DNA of 58,122 nt from Lachnospiraceae bacterium (GCA_024403255.1 JAKSSE010000003.1:1-58122), one strand, 5' to 3'; counted from the first letter of the stretch, positions 18,041 through 26,913 are shown. A program made the numbers and translations. The notes: a model not told the origin generated them from the sequence alone.

Positions 18041-19642
18041 TTAGTTTCTCTGCTGCTTCTTAACTACAACAAACATCATACATGCTAAGCAAGCTAACAC
18101 TACGATATATAAGTAATTAAGATTTAAAAGAGTAGCGCCATCCATGTCATAGCCAAAACCAGCTAATGGAACCTCGTTATCTTCAAGGGTTAAAACTTCC
18201 TGTGGCTGTTCTTCGATTTCAACGACTTCTTCCTCATAGGTTGCTGCTCCTGCAAAATTTTCTTCTGCATCAATGATTGTCTGAACAACCAACTCTTCTA
18301 CTTCTGCTGGAGCAACGCCAAGATTTCTTGCAATGTTATTTACAACTTCCTCGATGTTCTCCTGAGCTACTACATTAGCTTCTTTGTTAGAAGAATCTGC
18401 TTTGTTAGCAGTTTCCTTAATCTTGTTAAGAGCCTGCTGCTGTCTCCAAGCTTCTACCTCGGCCTTAACATATTCAAGCTTTGTTTTCTCTACATTTGCC
18501 TCTTCGAGGTCTTTTTCTGCTGAAGCAACTTTTTCATAGATTGCAACGGCGTCGTTGTATTTTTCTAATGCTGCCTCGGCCTTTTCAGTTGCAGTCTGTA
18601 ATTCTGCTTCTTTTTCTTTAACAAGAGTTTTAATCTCTTCTAACTCAGTTAATGCTGCATTTCTTGCATCGATGTTGTTATTAAGCTCAACGTTATTTCT
18701 CATAAGACCGCTGACATCTTTGCCTTTAAATTTATTGTCACTACCTATATATGAGCCCTTATTAGCAACATATGCAGCTATATAATTTCCGCCATTTCCG
18801 AATGTTTCGGTTACGCAATTTGCATCATCCTTGGTCCATTCAGCCTTTGGAACGTAGTTATAATCGATGCCCTCTGAAGAAATTTTGAAATTTTTTCTAA
18901 GGATTACCTTGTTAGCTGAATCGTAGTAGGTAAGGCATCCGTATGCTGTATCGCCTTCAACTATATTTATGAAAAATTTATAAAGATCAGTACCATTTAC
19001 AGTGTCTTCTACTGCAAAATCTTTTTTGAGTTTTGCTTTTTCAGACTCTGCAAGGCTTGCTATTAATTCATCGATTGTAGCATTATTGTTTTCTTTGCTA
19101 TCAGAAATAGTTTCTCTGTTTTTGTTAGCTGTTTCTTTATCAAGTGCGCTAACCTCGTCAGCTTTTGCAGTTTTATCTGCTTCCACCTGATCCTTTAAAG
19201 CCTGTGCGGCTTCTGCCTTACTTAAAGCATCCTGATATTCAGCATCTAAAGCTTCCATTTCTTCTTTTGCAGTAGCTGAATCTTTTGAAATCTCATTAAG
19301 AACATCAAGTGCAGCTGCTGCCTGCTCATCATATATATTTATAAGAGCATCTGCTGTAGCTTCAATTTCATTTGCAACTACTTCATCTGTTATTGCTTCA
19401 TTTACAATCTCAGAAACTCTATCAAGCGCATTATCAACGTCGCTCATGTCTACGCTAACGATTTCTTCTACAGCTTCTTTTACAGCATCGTTCTCAATGC
19501 TATTAATTTCTTTTTCTACTTTTGCTGTAGTATCTTCTGACTCTTCAGCATAAGCTACCATTGGAGATAATGTCATAAATACAGACATTGCTATGCTTAT
19601 TAATTTAACAACCTTGTTATTTTTATTCTGTCTTCCTATCAT
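18041..19642 (-). CDS. Secreted coiled-coil surface protein with a C-terminal membrane anchor
   Basis: A 533-residue protein. It has an N-terminal signal sequence ending near AYAEE, long acidic coiled-coil stretches at about 35-205 and 325-410, a compact non-coiled region between them (about 205-315) with two Cys and many aromatics, a Glu-rich segment and one C-terminal membrane helix with a short basic tail (VVKKQQRN). The layout resembles sortase-anchored proteins, but no LPxTG is visible; EVPLAGFG precedes the helix. The function is unknown; a spacer or adhesin-like role is possible. Ribosome site AAGGAGG is well placed. It has terminators on both sides, so it is a single-gene unit. Confidence 0.75.
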   Translation of the reverse strand: MIGRQNKNNKVVKLISIAMSVFMTLSPMVAYAEESEDTTAKVEKEINSIENDAVKEAVEEIVSVDMSDVDNALDRVSEIVNEAITDEVVANEIEATADALINIYDEQAAAALDVLNEISKDSATAKEEMEALDAEYQDALSKAEAAQALKDQVEADKTAKADEVSALDKETANKNRETISDSKENNNATIDELIASLAESEKAKLKKDFAVEDTVNGTDLYKFFINIVEGDTAYGCLTYYDSANKVILRKNFKISSEGIDYNYVPKAEWTKDDANCVTETFGNGGNYIAAYVANKGSYIGSDNKFKGKDVSGLMRNNVELNNNIDARNAALTELEEIKTLVKEKEAELQTATEKAEAALEKYNDAVAIYEKVASAEKDLEEANVEKTKLEYVKAEVEAWRQQQALNKIKETANKADSSNKEANVVAQENIEEVVNNIARNLGVAPAEVEELVVQTIIDAEENFAGAATYEEEVVEIEEQPQEVLTLEDNEVPLAGFGYDMDGATLLNLNYLYIVVLACLACMMFVVVKKQQRN

Positions 19643-19763
19643 AATCGCGGCCTCCTTGCTGCTACTCTCCTTAACTATTATTATTATCGACAGAGTGTGC
19701 AGAATACTTAAGTTTACATAACTAAATTTTTTAAATTTTTTAGTACTTTTGTAATGCCTGTTT

Positions 19764-19790
19764 TAAAAAAGGGGCGGAAGATCCGTCCCT
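19764..19790 (-). terminator. Terminator of the double-glycine peptide operon
   Basis: A stem of eight positions with one mismatch (GGGACGGA with TCCGCCCC) and a three-base loop is followed on the minus strand by six Ts. It lies directly after the third peptide gene. Confidence 0.75.
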
Positions 19791-19797
19791 AATTCAT

Positions 19798-20037
19798 TTA
19801 AATACTAATATCATAGATATCTACATTATTGTTAACGTTTCTTGTCCTTTTGCAATACGGTGTATTGGAATCATTTCTTGAAAGCCATGCAGCTATTAAG
19901 CTTGCAATTTGATCATAGTTTTTACCATTAAACATTGAATCCATATCATTTATCTTACCAGGCGTTGGATTTTTGTTGACTGTTCCACCTGTTACGTTAT
20001 TTAATGCTGCATCATTTATCTCTATTAAAGTACTCAT
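19798..20037 (-). CDS. Double-glycine leader peptide (bacteriocin-like), third in tandem
   Basis: A 79-residue peptide. Residues 1-18 form a leader of the double-glycine type ending NNVTGG, which C39-peptidase ABC exporters normally cleave. The predicted mature part of about 61 residues is polar, with one Cys and a short hydrophobic patch (IASLIAAWL), and differs from the other two peptides. Ribosome site AGAGGTG is well spaced. It is the last of three genes with such leaders separated by about 25 bases. No exporter or immunity gene is seen nearby. It may be a bacteriocin or a signal peptide; the activity is unknown. Confidence 0.7.
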   Translation of the reverse strand: MSTLIEINDAALNNVTGGTVNKNPTPGKINDMDSMFNGKNYDQIASLIAAWLSRNDSNTPYCKRTRNVNNNVDIYDISI

Positions 20038-20061
20038 AATAACACCTCTTTTTATTTTTGA

Positions 20062-20430
20062 TTATGAAAATGAGAAGGAAGTTTCAAATTTAGTACCAGG
20101 CTTTCCATCCCAGCTATAGCAAGGACCCATCTGACGGTTAAGCTGAAGATTGAAAGCTCTGATGAAAGCTGCCTCATCTGCTCCGATTCTGTCTTTACTT
20201 CTGTATCCACTATTTATGCTTGAATCAATTGAGCTACCAATTTCTACAATCTTATTCGCAGTATCAGCAAAGATTCTCCTTCCATTAAATTCGAATATAT
20301 CTGGCATTATTGTGTTATAGGAAGTTGAAATACCATATTTGTGATATGTTTCTCTAGTATAAGTATTTGGCCAAAATGAGCCTCCAACAACTTCTTCTAA
20401 TTCTTTTTCATTAAGTTCTACTGTATTCAT
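20062..20430 (-). CDS. Large double-glycine leader peptide, second in tandem
   Basis: A 122-residue protein. The leader MNTVELNEKELEEVVGG is a textbook double-glycine leader with Leu and Glu at the usual positions. The mature part of about 105 residues begins SFWPN and ends in WDGKPGTKFETSFSF. It resembles the first peptide in the operon: both start SFW, share a central segment (DIFEFNGRRI versus DTFYIGSKQI) and end with WDG followed by an aromatic-rich tail. This length exceeds usual class II bacteriocins. I do not recognise the core family. Confidence 0.72.
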   Translation of the reverse strand: MNTVELNEKELEEVVGGSFWPNTYTRETYHKYGISTSYNTIMPDIFEFNGRRIFADTANKIVEIGSSIDSSINSGYRSKDRIGADEAAFIRAFNLQLNRQMGPCYSWDGKPGTKFETSFSFS

Positions 20431-20453
20431 AATTCTGTACCTCTTATTATTTA

Positions 20454-20804
20454 TTAAAATACGCTAACCTTGTATTCTCCCATTCGACCATCCCACTCAA
20501 TTCCTTCGCTTGCAAGAATTGATTTCCACTCTCTGGTGAATCCGATTAAATCTCCGCTCTTCTCATAAGACTGTTTCCAAAGTTTCATGCTTCTTAATAC
20601 AAGCTTGTCAGCATATTCTTTTGAAATTTGCTTGCTTCCAATGTAAAACGTATCAGCTGCGAAAGCAGTATTAACGTAGGTTACTCCAGCTCGGTAAATA
20701 TCAATGTACTTATCTCCGATTTCTCCCTCCCAAAAGCTTCCGCCACATACGTGCTCAAGCTCATAATCATTAAGTGCTACCATTTTGTTATTATTCTTTT
20801 TCAT
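20454..20804 (-). CDS. Large double-glycine leader peptide, first in tandem
   Basis: 116 residues from the ATG at 20804, chosen because AAAGGAG lies 9 bases before it. The leader ends LNDYELEHVCGG. The mature part of about 93 residues begins SFWEG, contains FAADTFYIGSKQI and ends EWDGRMGEYKVSVF, matching the second peptide in layout. The two are diverged paralogues with the same leader type, so a common exporter elsewhere in the genome is expected. It heads the three-gene operon; a TATATA-like -10 element lies near 20868 but no clear -35 was found. Confidence 0.72.
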   Translation of the reverse strand: MKKNNNKMVALNDYELEHVCGGSFWEGEIGDKYIDIYRAGVTYVNTAFAADTFYIGSKQISKEYADKLVLRSMKLWKQSYEKSGDLIGFTREWKSILASEGIEWDGRMGEYKVSVF

Positions 20805-20943
20805 TGTTTTAATCTCCTTTATAATCAAGTAAGTTTTCAGGGCCTTTTTGTTTCCCTTTGTCTATATATACGCACCAGATTTTTAGATGGCTACAAATTT
20901 TGAAAAAATTTTTTGGGCCATTTTTTTGACTATTTAAAGCCAA

Positions 20944-20970
20944 TAAAAAAGGGCGTTGTAACAACGCCCT
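20944..20970 (-). terminator. Orphan minus-strand terminator upstream of the peptide operon
   Basis: A perfect 9-bp stem (GGGCGTTGT with ACAACGCCC) is followed on the minus strand by TTTTTTATT. No convincing minus-strand gene ends just upstream of it. It may block antisense transcription into the peptide operon or end a small RNA. Confidence 0.75.
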
Positions 20971-21030
20971 TAAATAGTTCATTCTATATTTTGTCTATAA
21001 AGCGAAAGAGTTGGGTCTGGTGAGATTTTC

Positions 21031-21059
21031 TTGACATATCTGAAAGACAATCATACAAT
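21031..21059 (+). promoter_or_regulatory. Strong housekeeping promoter of the Phd-like gene pair
   Basis: A perfect TTGACA is separated by 17 bases from TACAAT. A repeated GTACGGA word lies between the -10 box and the start codon and could be an operator for autoregulation. Confidence 0.85.
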
Positions 21060-21100
21060 AATCGTACGGAAAATATCACAAAAAAGTACGGAGTTTGATT

Positions 21101-21622
21101 ATGGTAATAGCAAAAAGTATGGAAGTAAGGGACAATTTCAAAGCACTTTGTGGAAAAGTCTCGTCCGGAGAGATTGTCCAGATAAACCGACCTGGAAAAG
21201 AACAGATTTACATGATAGATCAAAAAACGTACGATTCTATACAATCACAAAGGCGCATCGGTTCATATGCAACTTTTCTTGTCGGAAAAGACAAAATCTC
21301 AAATCTCAAAAAATTATCTGAAATTCAAAATCTATCAGATAATTGGAACAATAACGGCGCAGAGCATTTTTCTGATGCACTTATTAAGTCCGTCCGAAAA
21401 ATTATTCTTGGGATTACATACCAACCAGAAATATTCCCAACAGCTTGTAATGCCATTCAGCTGGAATGGGATAATGAACAAGATGAGTATCTTGAAATGG
21501 AAATACTAGAAGATGGTATAAACGTATTTAGTATCGATGCGGAAGGCGATGAAAAACAATGGTCTACTTCCGTTGACATTGATGTTATCAATAGGATTGT
21601 GGGGGAGTTTTATGGAAAATAG
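21101..21622 (+). CDS. Phd/YefM-like antitoxin domain fused to an acidic C-terminal domain
   Basis: 173 residues from the ATG at 21101, which has TACGGAG at correct spacing. The first 50 residues resemble the Phd/YefM DNA-binding fold: a short start (VIAKSMEVRDNFKALCGKV) and GEIVQINRPGKEQIYMID, where Phd proteins usually show a strand-turn with Arg/Lys and a final Tyr/Ile. The remaining 120 residues contain LSDNWNNNGAEHFSD and IQLEWDNEQDEYLEMEIL, a domain I have seen with antitoxin-like heads but cannot name. It overlaps the next gene by 11 bases. A two-gene toxin-antitoxin module with an enlarged antitoxin is the likely reading. Confidence 0.65.
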   Translation: MVIAKSMEVRDNFKALCGKVSSGEIVQINRPGKEQIYMIDQKTYDSIQSQRRIGSYATFLVGKDKISNLKKLSEIQNLSDNWNNNGAEHFSDALIKSVRKIILGITYQPEIFPTACNAIQLEWDNEQDEYLEMEILEDGINVFSIDAEGDEKQWSTSVDIDVINRIVGEFYGK

Positions 21623-21974
21623 ATTTGATTTATCCGAAAAATTATATCGAGCTGTATATCCTCCCGAAAATATGCCTATGTTTTGGAAAAAGAATGGCGA
21701 AATATCTTCAGCTGTATTCAAGGATAAAAACGGTTTATCCGTAGAAAGATTAGGTGACAGAACAGAAGAAACAGTTTTACAGGATATGCATTTGTTTTTT
21801 TACGGAGCAATTGTCAGCGTCTTTGTCAAAGATTGTCTTGATTGTGACGCCGTAGTTAAATATTTGCCAACACGAAGGAGCAGATATCATTCTGAGATTC
21901 ATCGATCTAACGAAATTAAATTATTAACACAATCTCAATGTAAACACCTGGCAAAAGCTGCTGTCATTTTATAA
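21612..21974 (+). CDS. Partner protein of the Phd-like fusion, candidate toxin
   Basis: 120 residues from the ATG at 21612, preceded by GGGGGAG inside the upstream gene, so it is translationally coupled. The protein is soluble and basic at its end. Visible landmarks are LYRAVYPP near the start, SSAVFKDKNGLSVERLGDR in the middle and a His/Arg-rich tail (RRSRYHSEIHRSNEIKL). It has no recognised toxin fold. Order (DNA-binding fusion first, small partner second, 11-base overlap, own strong promoter) fits a type II toxin-antitoxin pair, but toxicity is an inference. Confidence 0.62.
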   Translation: MENRFDLSEKLYRAVYPPENMPMFWKKNGEISSAVFKDKNGLSVERLGDRTEETVLQDMHLFFYGAIVSVFVKDCLDCDAVVKYLPTRRSRYHSEIHRSNEIKLLTQSQCKHLAKAAVIL

Positions 21975-21984
21975 AAAAATCAAT

Positions 21985-22016
21985 GGGACGGTCCTTAAGA
22001 CAAAAGAACCGTCCCT
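21985..22016 (-). terminator. REP-like hairpin (copy B), acts as terminator of the SH3 lipoprotein operon
   Basis: GGGACGGT and ACCGTCCC form an 8-bp stem around a short loop. On the minus strand the hairpin is followed by ATTGATTTTTTTAT, a credible terminator for the operon ending at 22026. The sequence is a shortened relative of the 37-base repeats at 17963 and 56885. Confidence 0.7.
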
Positions 22017-22025
22017 CCGAGAAAA

Positions 22026-23579
22026 TTATTTGACTTGAGTTCCTGCAACCCATCCCTCTATATCATTGTAAATAACTTTATACCATATCTTTCCTGTAGA
22101 GCTGTAAGCATTATCGCAAACCGCAAGCTTTTCTCCGTTTTGTATCATTTCTACTAAAATATCATACTCTGTCCCTGGACCCGATCTCATATTAACACCA
22201 CCATCATTTGCGGCTGTAGTAACATATTTAGCTTCTTCTGTCTCATCATTTTTTTGCAAAAGAATTCGATTGATGTTTTCCTCATTTATCTCATGCCATT
22301 CTCCATCTATAGCATGTACTCCATAAAGAGCTCCTCCTGCTTGAAATTCTTCCATCGTTATGATTTTTTCTTTTCCATCCGAATCACAATAACTATATTC
22401 AATAGTACCGTTAATGTCAGGATCTTCATTGCTTGAAAAGGATTCTATGACCTTAAGTTCTTTTCCATCAAGCTTATAATATGTATAAAAATAGGTAAAC
22501 GTTTCTCCATATTCTCGTTCAAGAATTCCATCATCATTATATGCGGTGATATTTCCCACATATGCATCTTCCCAAAAGTCACCAGAAACAAAAAGATTGT
22601 ATTCACGCCCCTCAACAGTTAATAACATTTCACTAATGCCATCACCATTTATATCTTTAAGTATGAACTTACCACCTTCATTTTGATAGGAAAAACCATC
22701 CCATCCCTCTCGTATGCTCCTGGTATCATCTTCCATGTATTGGAATAGTATTCTCGCATACTTTTCATTATCTGATAGCTCAGCTCTTGACGAATCTGTA
22801 CCTAAAACTTCGCATATAGTCTGCAAACTCATTGCTGCATCTATCCCAACCTCACCAGAAAAAGAGCAATTATACATAGCCTCAACTTCCGACATTTCTG
22901 GTATATTTTTTAGTTCATAATATCCATAATCACTTTCATCATCTAAATTTATCTTTATCTCATGTTCTTGGCCTCCATTATCCTTATAATACAACTCATA
23001 ACCAAAGGGACTCTCTGTCATTTCATCCCAAGACATATCAAATGCAATAAATGTAAACGCCGATTTTAAAACATTTCCATCAAGCTTGTATCCATTTGCA
23101 CATCTTGTACCCATCATTCCGCTACTAAATATGACAATTCCAGATTTTTCAACATATGAATCTCCTTTGCCCTCACAACCAGAGCTTACATATGTGTCCT
23201 CATTTGAATTATCATCTTCATACACCAGCTTAACAGCTTCTCCATCAATACAGGTATAGATATCGTAGGCATACCACGCATTATCATCACACGCCAATAC
23301 AAGCTCTGGCACATCATTATCATCAATATAAATTAAATCATAACCTATGCTTGCATCATTTCCATGATCCGCTTGCCATTGTTTTACAATCGGAAGGTAA
23401 GCATCTTTCCAGGATTCGTCAGGCTTTTGTTCTGTTTGTTTTGGCTCTTCATTTTCTTTCTCTATTGTGGTATCCTCTTGCAACTCTATTGTTTCCTGAG
23501 GAACTTGGGTCGTCTCCCCACAGCCACCAAAGAAGATGCTGGTAAAGAGCACTAATATTGTTAATATTTTTTGTTTCAT
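22026..23579 (-). CDS. Lipoprotein with a C-terminal bacterial SH3 domain
   Basis: A 517-residue secreted lipoprotein: signal peptide with lipobox FFGGC (Cys 20), a Glu/Thr-rich linker, then two related regions with acidic loops (YIDDNDVPELVLACDD near 85; KDINGDGISEMLLT near 305) that look like calcium-binding repeats, and a bacterial SH3 domain at the end (NMRSGPGTEYDILVEM through IEGWVAGTQVK). SH3b domains bind peptidoglycan or wall peptides. It starts 29 bases after the sigma-fusion gene and closes that operon, so it is likely part of the same cell-surface response. Confidence 0.8.
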   Translation of the reverse strand: MKQKILTILVLFTSIFFGGCGETTQVPQETIELQEDTTIEKENEEPKQTEQKPDESWKDAYLPIVKQWQADHGNDASIGYDLIYIDDNDVPELVLACDDNAWYAYDIYTCIDGEAVKLVYEDDNSNEDTYVSSGCEGKGDSYVEKSGIVIFSSGMMGTRCANGYKLDGNVLKSAFTFIAFDMSWDEMTESPFGYELYYKDNGGQEHEIKINLDDESDYGYYELKNIPEMSEVEAMYNCSFSGEVGIDAAMSLQTICEVLGTDSSRAELSDNEKYARILFQYMEDDTRSIREGWDGFSYQNEGGKFILKDINGDGISEMLLTVEGREYNLFVSGDFWEDAYVGNITAYNDDGILEREYGETFTYFYTYYKLDGKELKVIESFSSNEDPDINGTIEYSYCDSDGKEKIITMEEFQAGGALYGVHAIDGEWHEINEENINRILLQKNDETEEAKYVTTAANDGGVNMRSGPGTEYDILVEMIQNGEKLAVCDNAYSSTGKIWYKVIYNDIEGWVAGTQVK

Positions 23580-23608
23580 AGTTTTTACTCTCTAATATTT
23601 TTGCTCAT

Positions 23609-25675
23609 TTATTCTTCAACAGGATAAAAATGAACCCACACTGAATTAGGTCCCATTTCGTCTGTTGCGTCAAATACTACCACTCTGAAATTGGACTTTT
23701 CATATTCTGTTCCCAAATAGTAGCAAGTCCCATCGGAAAAACCCTTGCCAAGCGTATACCTGTCAGTTTCAATCATCCCTATTTCCTTGCCAGACGAATC
23801 ATAGCAAAGTACTTCCAATGCTTTTCCGGATGAAGAATATAACGTACTTCCACACGTAATCACGTCACTAACCTCTTTTATCTTTTTCCATCCCATAGTT
23901 TCACTTCGTCCGACTAGTGGATCTATATCAATTTCCCCTGACATCAAATTAAAATCATCAGCATTTTCTACCGCATCTATCTGATTAGGGTTCTGGTTGT
24001 CATCAAGCTGCTCTTCTTTTCTATTTATAAATCCACTTCGAACACGGTAAATTTCAGGATCAATTAATTTTTCGGGATTCTTTCCCATGAAAGAAACATC
24101 ATCTATCGTACCCTCTTCATCCACCTGGAACCTTACATTCCAATACCTTGCTTCCTCAGGATTTATATCGTTGAAAACAAAAAGATATCCATAATCATCA
24201 TGTGACAAAGTTCCATTCTTAAATCTCACTTCTCCATTTTTTTTAACCTGCTCATATAAATGTGAATCAATCTCATTAAGATATTCTTCCATTTTCTTCC
24301 CAAGGAAAGCGCAATTTAGTGGTCTTATTCTATGTAAAAATTCTTCTTCATCACTTTCGTATCTTCGAATAGATAAAGACTCTTCTAAAGATTGATCTTC
24401 ATCGCCACTAAAAAACTCATTCCACGATAAAATTGCTAATCCCGGCTTTATAATGTCAAACTGATCTTGTCCATTTTCTTGAAGGTATCTATTCGCTGAA
24501 AACACTAAGTGCCCTGATCCTCCACTACCATCTTCGTTATATTGATATGCTGTATAGTCAATATAATTTGCATCAGGGCGTTCCAAAAGATTAGTAAAAT
24601 AAAGTTCTAGACCATGATCATCGTAATATCGGCATTCTTTTACATCATCCCTACTAAAATCATCCATATATTCAAACGAATCAGCAAAATCCATCAAATA
24701 TTGTTCTGCTTCATTTCTTGTGACTTCCGATAATGGTTGTTCAAAAAATTCTATCTGATTCTCTATATCTACAATATCAATATATGTATTTTCGCAAGGA
24801 TTCTTCTTCGCACTATTTAGACCAGCAACCGCTCCAATTCCAAGAGCTCCTACCGTGGCTCCTATCGCAATCTTAGTTTTTAAAGCTGTTCCTGCTGTTT
24901 TTGCGGCTCCACTCGATACTTTTCCCCCGAATATAGCAGACTTTGCGGTTCCTGCTGAGGATGCAACTTTAGCAGCAACTGCACTAGAAACTGACGCTCC
25001 CATAGCTGGAACGGCAAGTTCAGCAGCATAAACATCTATTTCTTTTAGGAAGAAAATTGCCATAAATGGAGCGACAGAATAGAGCTTTATTCCCTGCTTC
25101 TTCTCTACATCTCCCACAGCCTCCTTTATTTTTGCTTTCGCTCTATTAAGATGGGATTTTACTGTATTTACAGGGATTCCTAGTTCATCTGCTATTTCTT
25201 CCTGCTTTTGCTCGTTATAATAAAAGCCAATAACACACGCTCTTTGAACATCAGAAAGGTCATCTATTATGCCTCGAATTATATTAACCTTTTCCTGATT
25301 ATCAAAAATATTTTCCGGGATAAAAGCCTCATCGTCCGCAATATTTTCAAAATAATCAGTAGAATTCCCTTCATTATCAGTCTGATCTTCAACAAGAATC
25401 GCTTTCTTCTTTTTAATGTAAGCAAAGCATTTTCTATTTGCTATAGTTGCAGCCCAACTTAAGAATCCCTCGTCCTCTTTGAGTTGATCAATATGCTTAA
25501 AAATCTCAACATAAGTATCTTGTAAAAGATCCTGTGCTAGCTCTTCATCTTTCACAACATGGATTATACATGTGTACAAATACTTATAGCTTTCTTCATA
25601 TAAACCAGTAAAAGACTTTTCTTTTCCTGCTTTGATTTCTTTAACATACTGTATTATTTTTTCGTTAGTTTTCAT
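23609..25675 (-). CDS. ECF-like sigma factor fused to a membrane anchor and a large outer domain
   Basis: A 688-residue protein. Residues about 1-190 are a sigma-70-type factor: region 2 contains LYEESYKYLYTCI and ELAQDLLQDTYVEIF, and region 4 contains LSDVQRACVIGFYYNEQKQE and ELGIPVNTVKSHLNRAKAKI. An Ala/Ser/Gly-rich segment (about 220-270) leads to one membrane helix (AIGATVGALGIGAVAGL), and the remaining 400 residues should lie outside the cell. Normally such anchors belong to a separate anti-sigma protein. Here the factor is tethered, implying release by proteolysis or action at the membrane. It lies in an operon whose promoter matches that of another lipoprotein gene. Confidence 0.85.
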   Translation of the reverse strand: MKTNEKIIQYVKEIKAGKEKSFTGLYEESYKYLYTCIIHVVKDEELAQDLLQDTYVEIFKHIDQLKEDEGFLSWAATIANRKCFAYIKKKKAILVEDQTDNEGNSTDYFENIADDEAFIPENIFDNQEKVNIIRGIIDDLSDVQRACVIGFYYNEQKQEEIADELGIPVNTVKSHLNRAKAKIKEAVGDVEKKQGIKLYSVAPFMAIFFLKEIDVYAAELAVPAMGASVSSAVAAKVASSAGTAKSAIFGGKVSSGAAKTAGTALKTKIAIGATVGALGIGAVAGLNSAKKNPCENTYIDIVDIENQIEFFEQPLSEVTRNEAEQYLMDFADSFEYMDDFSRDDVKECRYYDDHGLELYFTNLLERPDANYIDYTAYQYNEDGSGGSGHLVFSANRYLQENGQDQFDIIKPGLAILSWNEFFSGDEDQSLEESLSIRRYESDEEEFLHRIRPLNCAFLGKKMEEYLNEIDSHLYEQVKKNGEVRFKNGTLSHDDYGYLFVFNDINPEEARYWNVRFQVDEEGTIDDVSFMGKNPEKLIDPEIYRVRSGFINRKEEQLDDNQNPNQIDAVENADDFNLMSGEIDIDPLVGRSETMGWKKIKEVSDVITCGSTLYSSSGKALEVLCYDSSGKEIGMIETDRYTLGKGFSDGTCYYLGTEYEKSNFRVVVFDATDEMGPNSVWVHFYPVEE

Positions 25676-25714
25676 CTGTCTTCCCCTCGTTTCAATGACA
25701 TATCATTATATCAT

Positions 25715-25930
25715 TTAAAGCTCAATTATCGATCCTCTAGAAAGGTAATCCTGATTTTTCTGAATTACATCTACCTCTATATTTTGACCCTCTCTTAAGA
25801 AAATCAAATCTTTAACGGCTTGTCGATCCTTTGAAATTATGTCATAACATTTCTCGCCAGATTTAACTTGATATTGCACTTTCCCTTGGACCACAGTCGC
25901 TTCCTTTTCGACAACTCCCCATATTTTCAT
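25715..25930 (-). CDS. Small protein in the sigma-factor operon, function unknown
   Basis: 71 residues from the ATG at 25930, chosen because AGGAAGGTGG precedes it; an in-frame GTG lies 4 codons earlier. It is soluble and beta-rich in appearance (VVQGKVQYQVKSGEKCYDII, then GQNIEVDVIQKNQDYLSRGS) and resembles a small beta-barrel or OB-like domain, but I do not recognise the family. It is 39 bases before the sigma-fusion start and 24 bases after the SHOCT protein, so it is part of that operon. Confidence 0.6.
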   Translation of the reverse strand: MKIWGVVEKEATVVQGKVQYQVKSGEKCYDIISKDRQAVKDLIFLREGQNIEVDVIQKNQDYLSRGSIIEL

Positions 25931-25954
25931 TCTGTGCACCACCTTCCTCTGCGA

Positions 25955-26893
25955 TTATGAAAGAATGCGACTTTTCATCTGTTCAAATTCCTCACGACTA
26001 ATCAGCCCCTTTTCCATCAATTCTGCCAACTTTATTAAGTCCGTTGAAGAAGTTGTGGTATTTGCTTCAGGCTTTTTAGGCTGCTCCTGATTATTTTTTG
26101 AACCAATCTTAGTTCTTACTTTTTCAATTACATTTTCGTCTTCAATCTCAAGAGAAAACTTTTGCTGGCCTGTAATATCATTCACAAAAAAGCTAAGAAG
26201 AACATACTGTGCACCCTTAAGTCCAGAGATTGTAATAGGCACAAACACCAAGAATGAAATTACTGTAATAAATACGGAAAAAGCTAAATAGGTTTCTGCA
26301 TCAGATTTTCTTCTATTCGCATCAACGCTCTTCTGATACATTCTATCAACATTGTCATTGTAACTTTTTCTAGCAGAAATCGATGAAGAAGAATAAGGAT
26401 TAACGTTATAATCATTGTAATAACCCATTGAAGTTTCATAATTATCCGATGAATTATTTTTATAGTTGTTATAACTACTCCAAGCTGAATTTGCTCCTCC
26501 TGCAGCTTTATGATAATTGCTCTTAAATCCCATTATGCAGCAAAACTCTACTAAAAGAATTGCAAGGAAAATCAGAGTACGTTTAACAAATTTTCTGCGA
26601 TAAGAAGAATCAGTATTTACTCTTTCAATATCTGCTAGATTCACACGTCTATTATTGACTTCGTTATTGCCATAAAAGCATCCATCGAAAATAACTTCTT
26701 TTTCTTCAATAACTACGCTAGCTGACTCCGAAACAATTACTAAACTTTCTGAAGTTTTAGTTTCAATAGACTCATTTCTTTTTGCAATACTCTCTTCCTT
26801 TTCCATCTTTTGAATATTTTTCTTTTTTTCATTATTCTTTGAAACAACCAATACAGCAACCGAAACTAATATAAGTATTAATGCAACTCCCAT
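25955..26893 (-). CDS. Membrane protein with a C-terminal SHOCT domain
   Basis: A 312-residue protein with an N-terminal helix (LILILVSVAVLVVS), a second helix near 100-118, a Ser/Asn/Tyr-rich outer segment (about 120-190), two further helices near 195-235, and a final SHOCT motif (DLIKLAELMEKGLISREEF) at about 284-305. SHOCT motifs are short helical pairs found at ends of many envelope proteins and probably mediate oligomerisation. It is the second gene of the sigma-fusion operon. Its role is unknown; membrane stress sensing is a guess from context. Confidence 0.72.
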   Translation of the reverse strand: MGVALILILVSVAVLVVSKNNEKKKNIQKMEKEESIAKRNESIETKTSESLVIVSESASVVIEEKEVIFDGCFYGNNEVNNRRVNLADIERVNTDSSYRRKFVKRTLIFLAILLVEFCCIMGFKSNYHKAAGGANSAWSSYNNYKNNSSDNYETSMGYYNDYNVNPYSSSSISARKSYNDNVDRMYQKSVDANRRKSDAETYLAFSVFITVISFLVFVPITISGLKGAQYVLLSFFVNDITGQQKFSLEIEDENVIEKVRTKIGSKNNQEQPKKPEANTTTSSTDLIKLAELMEKGLISREEFEQMKSRILS

Positions 26894-26913
26894 GATTTTA
26901 TCCTCCTGTAAAC

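Noticed and set aside
20984..21244. Minus-strand ORF of 86 codons opposite the Phd-like gene
   Set aside because: It overlaps the promoter and coding region of a better-supported plus-strand gene and has no ribosome site; hydrophobic residues reflect antisense of AT-rich codons.
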